43,128 nucleotides of DNA from a virus. Every line of letters begins with the position of its first letter. Position 1 is the stretch's first letter. Below the pieces are notes generated by a model, which was given only the letters and a program-made list of their open reading frames with translations, did not search any database and was not told the DNA's origin. Of this stretch, positions 8,755 to 16,681 are shown piece by piece. A program made the translations under genes and the position numbers. The stretch covers positions 1-43,128 of the IMG/VR virus record IMGVR_UViG_3300047994_000120; one strand, given 5' to 3'.

Positions 8755-9535
8755 CGGGCGTGGGCTCCGTCACAGGTGAGCCGACCAGGATGTCTTCCTC
8801 GTTGCGGTCAAAGAGTTCCATCACCGCGCGCGCCTTGTGCATGCCGTCCATCGCTACCTTGATGTCCTCGACGTCCACCAGCGGAGCACGGTTGAAGCTG
8901 TAGCCGTCGACTTCGGCGATCATCTCGTCATAGAGGCCCAGCGCGACCGCCAGGCGTGAAGGGTAGACGGTGACACCATTGTCAGCGTCGCCGCTTGTAA
9001 GGTTGCGCGCAGTGCCCAGCCGCCACTTGCGGTACTGATCCAGCGAAGGTTGTTTGAAGCGATGCACGAGGCCGGTGAACATCTGCATCTGGCCGGCCTC
9101 GTCGGCGGTCCAGGGACAATCAAGCTTCACCTCGGAATAATCCGAGAGTGTTGCCTCGTCTGTGGCGGAGCTCACAGAGACGGCCCGGAGCACCTGGGCG
9201 ACGGCCACGCGGTGACGGAATGGGACGCGTGCGACGATCTGGGGCAGCGTCATGGCATCCGTACCCTTGTAGCCCATGATTTCGCGGACGCACCTGGTGA
9301 ATAGCTCTGCCAGGGCCGGGGCTTCGTCGTTCGACCGAATACGCTCATCGCCAGTCTGCTCGACCTTGGTGACGGCCGCTTCCATGCAGCGCCGCCACTC
9401 CTTCTCGCCGATGGGATTGAACTCATAACTGATCTGCGTTTTGCCCACCGTCAGGCGAATGACGCGAGACTCGTCGAGCGCTAGCAGAGCTGGCGGTGTC
9501 GAAGTGGGATTGTCGAGGATAGCTTCAGTGCTCAT
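8732..9535 (-). CDS. Tail assembly chaperone
   Basis: A 267-residue protein between the tail tube and the second chaperone-like gene. The frame is open further upstream, but the ATG at 9535 (MSTEAILDN) follows an AAAGG and is the natural start. The sequence is acidic at the C-terminus (…PTPDADTDAE) and contains helical segments such as VAVAQVLRAV and KARAVMELFD. Proteins in this slot bind the tape measure during tail assembly. No diagnostic motif is seen, so the call is positional. Confidence 0.65.
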   Translation of the reverse strand: MSTEAILDNPTSTPPALLALDESRVIRLTVGKTQISYEFNPIGEKEWRRCMEAAVTKVEQTGDERIRSNDEAPALAELFTRCVREIMGYKGTDAMTLPQIVARVPFRHRVAVAQVLRAVSVSSATDEATLSDYSEVKLDCPWTADEAGQMQMFTGLVHRFKQPSLDQYRKWRLGTARNLTSGDADNGVTVYPSRLAVALGLYDEMIAEVDGYSFNRAPLVDVEDIKVAMDGMHKARAVMELFDRNEEDILVGSPVTEPTPDADTDAE

Positions 9536-9600
9536 GCGGTGGCCTTTCGTGGTTGCGGATGAAGGTGGAGGGCGCGGCAACCTCGCCGCGCCCGTTTGGG

Positions 9601-10638
9601 TTAGGGAGCGACGTAGGTCTGCAAGTACTGCGGAGCGGAGTTCAGGAGCGTCAACGTCACCACTTCGCCGTTGGCGGGCTTCAAGATCGACTGCTCGTCG
9701 AGCTCGATGGTGTAGCCAACGTACTTGCTTGCCATCTCGCTCAGCTTGTCGTTCGGGAGAACGATGCGCGGATATGTGATGGTGAGCATGTTGCCGGCCG
9801 TGCCGATCGGGATCACCAGCTGCATACCCAGCTCGGTATTGTTCTCCGCGTAGTCACGGATGTCGCTGGTGTCGTTCGCATCGAGCATGATCTTCAGCTT
9901 TAGCGTGGGGTTACCGTTGGCAACGAAGGCTGCATAAACGCCAGCTCCGCAGCGCCGCTGCACTTCCACGCCAGAATCGAACGTCAACTCAAAGCTCCGG
10001 ACGCGAGGATAGAAGCTGGTGAGAGCTCCGCCAGCTGGGCCGAGAGAGAACTGGGCATCGCTACCGCGAAGATATGTGGGAGCAGCCTCGAGCGCGGGAG
10101 CAGCGGTTGCGAGCGCCCCATCTTCGAATCGCCCAGTGCTGATCCAGCTCGACTTGAACTTGATCGATCCACTTTCGCTGGCAGTGAGGACCAACGTCTT
10201 CAGCGCCATATCCAGGTAGCGCCGCTTGATGGCGGTGGTGTCGTAAAGCAGGATGTTGGTCATCGCGGCCAGGTTAGTATTGTCCGCGAACGTGAAGACG
10301 TGGGAGTTGGGCGCTTGATTGACGCCAGCCGTAAACGTATCGACTCCCATGACCATCGAGAGCAGGTAGCCTACGTTCCACTCGTTGAGGCGAGCGCCCC
10401 AGCTCCAGGAGCCGTCCATTTCGACCGTCTCGATGTCCGTGGCGAAGGAATGGCCTTTACCGGCGTACTCATAGTCGGATTCCTTCTTCGGATCGATCTG
10501 GGCGAAGTCGCCGGTGCCCATGAGCTCCGCGCGCGTGAAGGCCGCATCGGGCAGAATGACGTCGGCATCGGATTGCAGCGTCGGGGCCAACGCGAGATAT
10601 CTGGATTTTGACCGCTGCATCTTGTAACTGTTGGGCAT
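9601..10638 (-). CDS. Major tail tube protein
   Basis: This is a 345-residue, beta-rich protein with many short strands and few cysteines. It lies after the tail completion/terminator genes and before the tail assembly chaperones, the standard place for the tube protein. The N-terminus (KMQRSKSRYLALAPTL) and the segment MDGSWSWGARLNEW resemble large tube proteins of transposable siphophages. It would polymerise as hexameric rings around the tape measure. There is no adjacent sheath gene, which points to a flexible non-contractile tail. The name rests on size, composition and order. Confidence 0.75.
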   Translation of the reverse strand: MPNSYKMQRSKSRYLALAPTLQSDADVILPDAAFTRAELMGTGDFAQIDPKKESDYEYAGKGHSFATDIETVEMDGSWSWGARLNEWNVGYLLSMVMGVDTFTAGVNQAPNSHVFTFADNTNLAAMTNILLYDTTAIKRRYLDMALKTLVLTASESGSIKFKSSWISTGRFEDGALATAAPALEAAPTYLRGSDAQFSLGPAGGALTSFYPRVRSFELTFDSGVEVQRRCGAGVYAAFVANGNPTLKLKIMLDANDTSDIRDYAENNTELGMQLVIPIGTAGNMLTITYPRIVLPNDKLSEMASKYVGYTIELDEQSILKPANGEVVTLTLLNSAPQYLQTYVAP

Positions 10639-10655
10639 GACGTCTCCTTATGACT

Positions 10656-11138
10656 TCAAAAAATGGGTGAGAATGTGACTTCGACGCTGATGCGGACGTA
10701 GTGCACGAGCACCTGTCCGAGCTTGCCGATGCGTGGACCTTCAACTTTGGGGGCGGCGCTCCAGTCGAGGCCGGTGGTATCGAGATCGAGCTCTTCCGCC
10801 TCGGCGAGGAACTGGCGCAGACGGGGCGGGTCGAACGCGGCGCAGATGGCGTCGACTTCGGCCTGGAAGGTCGGCTCACTAAGGCCTTCCTGCCAGCCGA
10901 GATAGCCATAGATCACGACGTTCTCAGCGCGAGAGATGGCCTCGGACGACTCGCCCTCGATAGGCATCGATCCCTCGCGTGAAATCTCATAGGCATGGAT
11001 GCTGGAGGCATTGAGGTAGCGATCCTTGAAACCTTTCTCCGTCGTCGGGTTGCCGAGCATGTCGTAGACGTTTGCCGTCTCGCCGACCACCGTCTTCATC
11101 CGTGCGGCCACCAGGGCGGTGGCGATCTGTCCGCTCAT
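10656..11138 (-). CDS. Tail terminator-like protein
   Basis: This 160-residue protein overlaps its upstream neighbour by four bases and precedes the tail tube gene. It has a mixed alpha/beta pattern ending in LGQVLVHYVRISVEVTF, a long terminal strand pair of the kind seen in tail terminators (lambda gpU fold). Such proteins cap the tail and join it to the head. No catalytic motif is present. The call is from gene order and secondary-structure impression only. Confidence 0.5.
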   Translation of the reverse strand: MSGQIATALVAARMKTVVGETANVYDMLGNPTTEKGFKDRYLNASSIHAYEISREGSMPIEGESSEAISRAENVVIYGYLGWQEGLSEPTFQAEVDAICAAFDPPRLRQFLAEAEELDLDTTGLDWSAAPKVEGPRIGKLGQVLVHYVRISVEVTFSPIF

Positions 11139-11662
11139 ACTGCACCCGCCATCATCATGCGGCTGGCGATCGCGCGCTCCAGAATAGGCGGAGCCATAGG
11201 CTCCAGGTCGATCAGGGCGCGTTCGAAGTCCTCATGCCCGGTGGTGCCCTGCTTGCGCATCTTTGTTGCGATGGCCCAGGCGATCGAGAGGGCTTGCTTC
11301 TCATCCTTCGGATCAAGCTTCCGCATCACCCAGGGAACGAGGGCCTCGACCGGCGGCATGTGCGGCCGCGCGCCAGTCTCGACAGGGGCCGCGTACTTGT
11401 CGGCTCCGCCCGTCTGGCTGACACCGACGACGAGCCGCGTCAACGCCTGCTCGTCATACACGTCGCTCACGATCGAGTTGAGGTAGACCTGCGTATCCAT
11501 CGCGGCGGGCTTACCGTTGAAAGGTGAAGCGATGTTGTCCTGCACCATGCGCTGGCCTTCGACGCCCAGCAGCTCCATGCCGTCATGGATACCCAGCCGC
11601 GCGGCCGCCTGCAACTCTGGAGAGAGTCCGGTGAGGCCGTTGATTTGGGCAGTCCAGCTCAT
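11135..11662 (-). CDS. Head-tail joining protein, virion morphogenesis / gp10-like
   Basis: A 175-residue protein with a helical N-terminus (LSPELQAAARLGIHDGMELLGVEGQRMVQD) and a central segment with YAAPVETGARPHMPP. The YA..vE.GtrphmpP pattern is a signature of the HK97 gp10 / Mu virion-morphogenesis type of tail completion protein. It overlaps the next gene by an ATGA and follows the connector gene closely. The family motif and the position agree. Confidence 0.75.
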   Translation of the reverse strand: MSWTAQINGLTGLSPELQAAARLGIHDGMELLGVEGQRMVQDNIASPFNGKPAAMDTQVYLNSIVSDVYDEQALTRLVVGVSQTGGADKYAAPVETGARPHMPPVEALVPWVMRKLDPKDEKQALSIAWAIATKMRKQGTTGHEDFERALIDLEPMAPPILERAIASRMMMAGAV

Positions 11663-11668
11663 CGTTTC

Positions 11669-12421
11669 CTACCTGCTGTACTTCGTATGGATCAGCCGGC
11701 CGACACCCGCCTGCAGATCCTCAAACTGTTGGCCGATCGCCATCACTGGCTTCGCTTCATCGGCACCCGTGTTGCTCTCGTCGACGCCCACATGGGTGAA
11801 GTAACGGCGGCGGAGCATCTTCGCGAGGCTTTGATACTGCTGGCCCTTGTCGCGGTAGTTGACGACGTCGGCGTTGAAGATGGGGTCGCTGGTCTGGGTG
11901 TAGATGGTGGCGAGCTGCTCGGCCGCGTAGGCGGCGGAGAGATCCACAACGGCCAGAAAGTCTTTGTTCGGGATCGTCGATCCGTCCGGAGCGTGGCGGG
12001 CCGTCCAGGTGAACCGCATCACGTCCTGAAGCGTCGGTGTGTCCTGGGTGAGCAGGATGAAGTAGCCGGCCGCGGTGCGATAAAGACGGAAGTCTGTGTC
12101 GTCGATGTATTCGGGCGGCTGCTGATCGATTGGGTATTCGATGGAGCGGACGATCGAGAAGAGTGGATCGAAGATGGGTGTGTTCGGGTCGGCGAGGTTC
12201 GCGCCAGGCAGTGCAGGGAGCGGAAGCTTCAGGTTGCCCGCGTAGGGCTGTTCGGTCACGAGCTCCAGCGGGCAGTCCTTCGAATAGCGCTCGATGGCGC
12301 GAAGGACGTGGGGCGTGAGAGCCCAGAGGAGTGTCTGCTCCGTCCACAACTTGCCCGCACTATCCTGAAGGACGCTCGGGATAGCGCTTGCAATGTCATT
12401 GATGGAGTACGGAGCAGGCAC
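11669..12421 (-). CDS. Head-tail connector / adaptor protein
   Basis: This 250-residue protein lies between the decoration-like gene and the gp10-like tail completion gene. It begins with a helical block (INDIASAIPSVL… LLWALTPHVLRAIERYSKD) typical of head-tail adaptors that bind below the portal. The rest is mixed, with many aromatic residues and a basic stretch near the C-terminus (AKMLRRRYF). No specific Pfam family is recognised. The connector role is inferred from order. Confidence 0.5.
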   Translation of the reverse strand: MPAPYSINDIASAIPSVLQDSAGKLWTEQTLLWALTPHVLRAIERYSKDCPLELVTEQPYAGNLKLPLPALPGANLADPNTPIFDPLFSIVRSIEYPIDQQPPEYIDDTDFRLYRTAAGYFILLTQDTPTLQDVMRFTWTARHAPDGSTIPNKDFLAVVDLSAAYAAEQLATIYTQTSDPIFNADVVNYRDKGQQYQSLAKMLRRRYFTHVGVDESNTGADEAKPVMAIGQQFEDLQAGVGRLIHTKYSR

Positions 12422-12507
12422 TGTGTTCCTCGGGTGGAGCAGTCATTGTTGCGGTGGAATAAAAAGAGGCTGGGCCGTCCCAGGTCAAACCGACCCAGCC
12501 AAACTGG

Positions 12508-12897
12508 TTAGGCGTCGCGCTGGGTGAGATCGAGGTACACGACTCCGCCCTTCGGCGGCGTGGTGCCAGGGATCGCGGTGATGTCGATGGTGATGACATC
12601 GCCAGGCTTGAGGCCGATGCCCGCCGGATAGACGGCCGGGGCCTCATTGGACGTCTTCGCGTAGGTGGTGACGCCAGCGGCCGCGCCAGCCACGCTGATG
12701 GCGGGAGTAACGGCCACACCGTTCACCTTGACCACGACGGAGGTCGATCCAGCGCCGACGCCACTGTCAGCGAGCGAAAGCTCTGCGCCAGTCAGCACGG
12801 CCGACTTGCCGACCTTGTAGGTGGCGACCGAGGCGGCGACGGCCAGCGGTCCAAACAGCACCATCGTCAGATGGCTCCTACGAAACGAATCCTGCAT
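12508..12897 (-). CDS. Capsid decoration-like protein
   Basis: A 129-residue, Val/Ala/Gly/Thr-rich, almost cysteine-free beta protein (VVVKVNGVAVTPAISV; PGDVITIDITAI) coded directly after the major capsid. Small beta-rich proteins in this slot are often head decoration or fibre proteins. The ATG at 12897 has AGGAG eight bases upstream; a second ATG at 12864 also has AGGAG, about 11 bases upstream, and would give a 118-residue form. The hydrophobic N-terminus of the shorter form (MVLFGPLAVAASVA) looks a little like a signal peptide, but I treat it as part of the structural protein. Confidence 0.5.
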   Translation of the reverse strand: MQDSFRRSHLTMVLFGPLAVAASVATYKVGKSAVLTGAELSLADSGVGAGSTSVVVKVNGVAVTPAISVAGAAAGVTTYAKTSNEAPAVYPAGIGLKPGDVITIDITAIPGTTPPKGGVVYLDLTQRDA

Positions 12898-12978
12898 GAT
12901 GTAGCTCCTGAAGATGGAAGCGAAGATTGTAAAAAGGACCGAGGCGGCCGTCCTGGCCCGCCCCGGCAGTGGAAAGAC

Positions 12979-14469
12979 TTAGGCGTTGACGTTCTTGCCG
13001 ACGCCGCGATAGTCGGTCATGGTGCCGCCCCAGACGAACTTCACCTTGTACTGGAGCTGGTCCGCGCTGAACTGCGTTCCGACCGTAGGCTGGTTCGCCA
13101 GGAATATCTCCGGCTGCTGCTTGCCGTCGAGGAAGCCGATTTCCATGAAGGGCGCGAGCGAGGTGTCCGTGCCGTAATACCAGTCGTTGGTGTCGGTGAA
13201 CCGCTCGACCACGAAGATGCGCTCGTTGTTCGCACCGAAGCGCTGGAAGAAGGAGTTCTCGCCGGCAGTGTTCGTCTGGTTCAACGCCTGGGCAGCGGCT
13301 TCGAGTTCGGGCGGTACCGCGATCCACCGCAAGGGCAGGCCGAGGAACTCGCCGGAATCCTTCTCCGTCTGCCGGCGGAGCGCCAGCTGTGCAGCCACCA
13401 GCCCGTCATAGCCGAAGGCGTTGCTGCCGAGATTGTTGTGCGCGGCGTGGAAGATGGTGAGACCATCTGCGCCGTACACCGGGTTGTTGGCGAAGAAGTT
13501 CACGATGAAGCTGCGGAGGTTGTTGCGGGCCGCGCGCGACATCTTGCCAGGCCAGCGAGCGATCGCACCGAGATCGTCGTTGCGGATCGTCTCCTCGCTG
13601 ATGGTGAGGATCCCGCCACGCTTCGCCGGCGCGTAGGAGTTCTGCTCATCGGTCGGCTTGCCCATCTCCAAGTACGGCTGCCCTTCAGCAACTACCGGCA
13701 GCTCGCTGAAGTAGCCATCCCGCACGACATGCCGCAGGCGGTAGTCATCCAGATTGGCGCTCTCGTAGACGGTCTCCAGACCGTCAAGCGCATTCTCCGC
13801 GTAGTCCTGCGCCAGCAGCTTATGCATCGCGTCCAGCAGGATGTTCGGGAAGTCGGCCGTCGATACAGCTTCCGATGCCAGCAAGTGGCCATGAAAGCCG
13901 CCGCCGCCCGAGAGCTTCGACAGATCACTGTCGCCGGTGATGGTGACGTAGGCCTGGCGGATACCCCGGAAAGCAGCAACGCCCTGCGCCTTCGCGGTCT
14001 TCACGCCCAACATCGACTCCATTGCCAGGGCGAGCTTGTCGCGGGTGTCGAGAACAACGGAGCCGATACGCGGGCGGCCGACATTCTCGAAGGAGGCAAA
14101 CGCCTCGCGGGTACCGGCGATCTCGGCATCGATCTTGGCATCCGAGAGATCAGCCTCAGACACGAGGACGGCCTCCAGGTGAGTGCGAACCAGCTTGCGG
14201 GCAGGCTCGGCGAGCTTGCTCTCGGTGAGCTTATTCTCGATGCGGTTGCGGGACTGAGCGCGCTGCAGAACGTTCAGGGCAGCGACGGAAGCCTCACTGG
14301 CGATCGCGGTGACAGGCGCGGGAGTCTCGCCGAGTGCGGTGATGACCTCGTCCTGGATCGTGAGCTGCTCGGCCTCGGTGGCGAGGACGGCACGCGAGTA
14401 GAACTCACCCGCCTTCGCCGCATCCTTCTTGCGCAGCGAATCGAGCAACTTCTGAAGAGTCTTGTTCAT
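12979..14469 (-). CDS. Major capsid protein (HK97 fold) with scaffold-like N-terminus, internal start
   Basis: This is an in-frame internal translation start of the fusion gene. The ATG at 14469 (MNKTLQKLLDSLRKK) is preceded by AGGAG at 14477-14481 with seven bases of spacing, the best ribosome site in this part of the operon. It would give a 496-residue protein: about 130 residues of charged helix (a possible delta/scaffold domain later removed by the protease), then the capsid shell domain. Making two co-terminal products would supply many capsid subunits and few protease-bearing ones, comparable in logic to nested head genes such as lambda C/Nu3 and Mu I/Z. Confidence 0.7.
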   Translation of the reverse strand: MNKTLQKLLDSLRKKDAAKAGEFYSRAVLATEAEQLTIQDEVITALGETPAPVTAIASEASVAALNVLQRAQSRNRIENKLTESKLAEPARKLVRTHLEAVLVSEADLSDAKIDAEIAGTREAFASFENVGRPRIGSVVLDTRDKLALAMESMLGVKTAKAQGVAAFRGIRQAYVTITGDSDLSKLSGGGGFHGHLLASEAVSTADFPNILLDAMHKLLAQDYAENALDGLETVYESANLDDYRLRHVVRDGYFSELPVVAEGQPYLEMGKPTDEQNSYAPAKRGGILTISEETIRNDDLGAIARWPGKMSRAARNNLRSFIVNFFANNPVYGADGLTIFHAAHNNLGSNAFGYDGLVAAQLALRRQTEKDSGEFLGLPLRWIAVPPELEAAAQALNQTNTAGENSFFQRFGANNERIFVVERFTDTNDWYYGTDTSLAPFMEIGFLDGKQQPEIFLANQPTVGTQFSADQLQYKVKFVWGGTMTDYRGVGKNVNA

Positions 14470-15357
14470 GGTGATGCTCCTGGAGGCACTTGCCGTGCCG
14501 GGGCTGGGGCGTTGCGGAGCAATCGCCGTGGAGTTGGGTTTGACCGCAGCCGATTGCGCTGCAGCGAGATCGCCGCCCATAACGCTGGCAGCGGCCAAAA
14601 ACTGTCCGCCCGCACCTGCACGAGCGCAAAGATCGACGGAGTGCAGCTTGACGAGCTTGTTGATGACTAGGGCCTGCTTGCCTTCGATCACGCCTGGCTG
14701 CCCGGCAACGTGCGCCAACATGCTCAAACCAAACACGCCGAGTGTCTTCGCCTGGCGAGCCTGATTCAACTTCGAGCGAAGCTCCGACTCTGCCGCGAAC
14801 AGCGTGAGGTTGCCCTTCGCAATGCCACCTTCCAGGCGGCCGTCCGTGACGTATCCGGCGATGCGCTGCGCATCGTTCGCGCCGGTTGGATCTGGGCCCT
14901 TCTGGTCCGGATGGATGCGTCCAAACGGAACGCCTTGGGCCGACTCCGCCACTTGCCCGCAGAAGTCTTCGGTGTAGTAGTGGGGCATGGCGACGCCGTT
15001 GAGTCCGCCAGTAGCCCAGCCCGGCTTGATGATCGCGATCGGGAAAGTGGTCGCTTCCTCGGCGGCCTCCGACTCCAAGGCAATAAAGCCGCAGGACTCA
15101 GCCACCGCGACATAGGCGGTCTCGACTTCCTGGGCGTTGCCGAACGTAACGTCGTCACCAGCGAGCGTGTACGTTGCGCGATACAGCGCACCGTTGGGCC
15201 CACGCGCGATCACGTAGTCAGGGAAGGTCTCGTAGAGGTAGAAGCGGGGGCAGCCGTCTTCGTCGCGGCCAAACTGAGCCAGCAGCGCCTCGGACAGACG
15301 CGTGCGGATTTCATCGAAGGACAGGTCGCTCTCTGCTGCCAGGTAGATACGGTGCAT
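12979..15357 (-). CDS. Prohead protease - scaffold - major capsid fusion, full length
   Basis: A single 792-residue frame covers what most phages split into two or three genes. Residues 1-250 look like a prohead protease: GRIHP (His149), FGLSM (Ser212) and KLHSVDL (His239, Asp242) follow the His…Ser…HSVD order of the T4 gp21/HK97 gp4-type serine proteases. Residues 250-296 are a low-complexity Ala/Ser/Pro linker. From residue 297 the protein begins again with a helical, charged scaffold-like region and then a capsid-like domain (GILTISEETI, NNPVYGADGLTIFHAAHNN, YYGTDTSLAPFMEIGFLDG). The first ATG has no convincing ribosome site, whereas Met297 does, so the full-length form may be the minor product. 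The protease would mature the head from inside the procapsid. Catalytic residues are proposed from motif order. Confidence 0.8.
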   Translation of the reverse strand: MHRIYLAAESDLSFDEIRTRLSEALLAQFGRDEDGCPRFYLYETFPDYVIARGPNGALYRATYTLAGDDVTFGNAQEVETAYVAVAESCGFIALESEAAEEATTFPIAIIKPGWATGGLNGVAMPHYYTEDFCGQVAESAQGVPFGRIHPDQKGPDPTGANDAQRIAGYVTDGRLEGGIAKGNLTLFAAESELRSKLNQARQAKTLGVFGLSMLAHVAGQPGVIEGKQALVINKLVKLHSVDLCARAGAGGQFLAAASVMGGDLAAAQSAAVKPNSTAIAPQRPSPGTASASRSITMNKTLQKLLDSLRKKDAAKAGEFYSRAVLATEAEQLTIQDEVITALGETPAPVTAIASEASVAALNVLQRAQSRNRIENKLTESKLAEPARKLVRTHLEAVLVSEADLSDAKIDAEIAGTREAFASFENVGRPRIGSVVLDTRDKLALAMESMLGVKTAKAQGVAAFRGIRQAYVTITGDSDLSKLSGGGGFHGHLLASEAVSTADFPNILLDAMHKLLAQDYAENALDGLETVYESANLDDYRLRHVVRDGYFSELPVVAEGQPYLEMGKPTDEQNSYAPAKRGGILTISEETIRNDDLGAIARWPGKMSRAARNNLRSFIVNFFANNPVYGADGLTIFHAAHNNLGSNAFGYDGLVAAQLALRRQTEKDSGEFLGLPLRWIAVPPELEAAAQALNQTNTAGENSFFQRFGANNERIFVVERFTDTNDWYYGTDTSLAPFMEIGFLDGKQQPEIFLANQPTVGTQFSADQLQYKVKFVWGGTMTDYRGVGKNVNA
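14477..14481 (-). promoter_or_regulatory. Internal ribosome binding site for the short capsid product
   Basis: On the minus strand AGGAG lies seven bases before the ATG at 14469, inside the 792-residue frame. It stands out because the upstream ATG at 15357 has no comparable site. Confidence 0.7.
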
Positions 15358-15443
15358 ACGTCGAAGCTAGAAGCAGAGATGCCCCGAGAGCGGCGCACTC
15401 GGGGCATCTGATGAAGCTGCTGTAGATGACGCACTTCTGTGGG

Positions 15444-15761
15444 TTAGGCTGCTTTCTTCTTCTGGGGGAACGCATACTTGCGTCCATCGATCGTGATGGC
15501 GGTGAGGTGTTCTTCGCCATCGATGATGCGCGTCCCCTTCTTCAGCACTTGCCAGGCCGGGAGCTTGTCGATCTCGGCGGCCGACGTGGGCGCGGGAACC
15601 GCCAGCGTCTTGTTCGCTTCCTTCAAAGCAGCAGTGTGCTGAGCCGATTCGTTCTCCGGGATGTTGACCTTCGCCTGCTTCAATGCGCCATCATAGACGC
15701 CCTGCCACTTCTTCTTTTCCTCGACGGGGAGAAACTTCGGTGCTACGTGTGGTTTTGCCAT
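15444..15761 (-). CDS. ChaB-like small protein in head operon
   Basis: A 105-residue basic protein between the F-like head gene and the capsid gene. The N-terminal part (FLPVEEKKKWQGVYDGALKQ… AALKEANKT) has the spacing of a ChaB-type helical domain, which commonly appears in phage head operons. The C-terminus (LTAITIDGRKYAFPQKKK) is a short beta hairpin and a lysine tail. Its function in phages is not established; a head or packaging accessory role is inferred from position. Confidence in it being a gene is high, in ChaB moderate. Confidence 0.6.
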   Translation of the reverse strand: MAKPHVAPKFLPVEEKKKWQGVYDGALKQAKVNIPENESAQHTAALKEANKTLAVPAPTSAAEIDKLPAWQVLKKGTRIIDGEEHLTAITIDGRKYAFPQKKKAA

Positions 15762-15778
15762 GACGGTTGTGAGCCTCC

Positions 15779-16681
15779 TCAGCTCGGGTGGGTAGTGACG
15801 GAGATGCCATACCGCTTGAGCAGGTCGCGCTCCTGGTCACTGGGTTGAAGTAGAGCCGGATCCAGCTTTGCGCGGAGCAGGCAGTGGCAGAAGATCGTAT
15901 TCATCGCAGATCCGCTTGGATCGCGTGGATACATCAACGCCTCGCCGCCAACGAGGAACGGCTCGTCGACGGGTCGAGTTTGACCGCTGGCCGCAATGTG
16001 CGTGAGGCGTGGCACACGGGCGCGGAGAATATGAAGCCATTCTTTCTCCAAGCCATTATGGCGAGTGGAGAGATCTTTGATCCTGGTAAATGACGCCAGC
16101 GAATGGATGCGCAGGATCTCATTCGAGGCGATGCCTTCGGCGCGCGCACCCGTCTCGGAGAATAGGCCGGAGAATTTGCCTCCGTTGAGCGCGCCGCCAA
16201 TCTGCTCGACGAGCTGCTGGTGCGTGAGGCCGCCCAGTGCTGAGCGCTGGATCGCATTGTTGATCTTTGACGCTGTCTCCGTCGACAAACCCGTCACCAG
16301 GTCTGCTGTGTATCCCTGCGCGATCGATATCGCCCGCGTATCGATAACGGTGTGGACGGGCGTCGTCTGCGTCGCTATGGCCACCGTAGCGTTCACGTTG
16401 CCGGCGGCGTCGACATACATCTGCTTCTGGGCCCTGGCCACATCGGCCGAGGCCTGCTGGGCGAAGCTGTCCATCGTGCGGTCGATCTCTGCCTTCAGCG
16501 AGCGTAGGCGATTGCTGGAGAAGCTGGAAGGATCACCCTTGGCCAGGGCCTGGGTGATCTCTCGCGAGGCATCCCGGAGCTGCGCCAGTACAGCCTGGCG
16601 CGCGGCGGCCGGCAGTGTGGTGGCATCGTCCACCATCTGCTGCAGCTTGTCCGCATACTCCTGTGCCCTGGTCTCTGCCAT
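15779..16681 (-). CDS. Phage Mu F-like minor head protein
   Basis: A 300-residue protein translationally coupled to the portal gene (TAATG overlap at 16681). The N-terminal ~110 residues are a helical region rich in Ala, Gln, Asp and Arg. The C-terminal half has EILRIHSLASFTRIKD, then a stretch with HIAASGQTRPVDEPFLVGGE and a terminal block NTIFCHCLLRAKLDP. This is the Mu F / SPP1 gp7 head morphogenesis pattern (…H…D…F..gge…P.dP…..iNCrC). Such proteins sit near the portal and are needed for head assembly and DNA ejection. Confidence 0.85.
   Translation of the reverse strand: MAETRAQEYADKLQQMVDDATTLPAAARQAVLAQLRDASREITQALAKGDPSSFSSNRLRSLKAEIDRTMDSFAQQASADVARAQKQMYVDAAGNVNATVAIATQTTPVHTVIDTRAISIAQGYTADLVTGLSTETASKINNAIQRSALGGLTHQQLVEQIGGALNGGKFSGLFSETGARAEGIASNEILRIHSLASFTRIKDLSTRHNGLEKEWLHILRARVPRLTHIAASGQTRPVDEPFLVGGEALMYPRDPSGSAMNTIFCHCLLRAKLDPALLQPSDQERDLLKRYGISVTTHPS

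Noticed and set aside
12871-14670. Long plus-strand open frame (599 codons) opposite the capsid gene
   Set aside because: It is antisense to the protease/capsid fusion, has no family pattern, is Arg/Val/Leu-rich in the way shadow frames of G+C-rich genes are, and would run against a complete operon.
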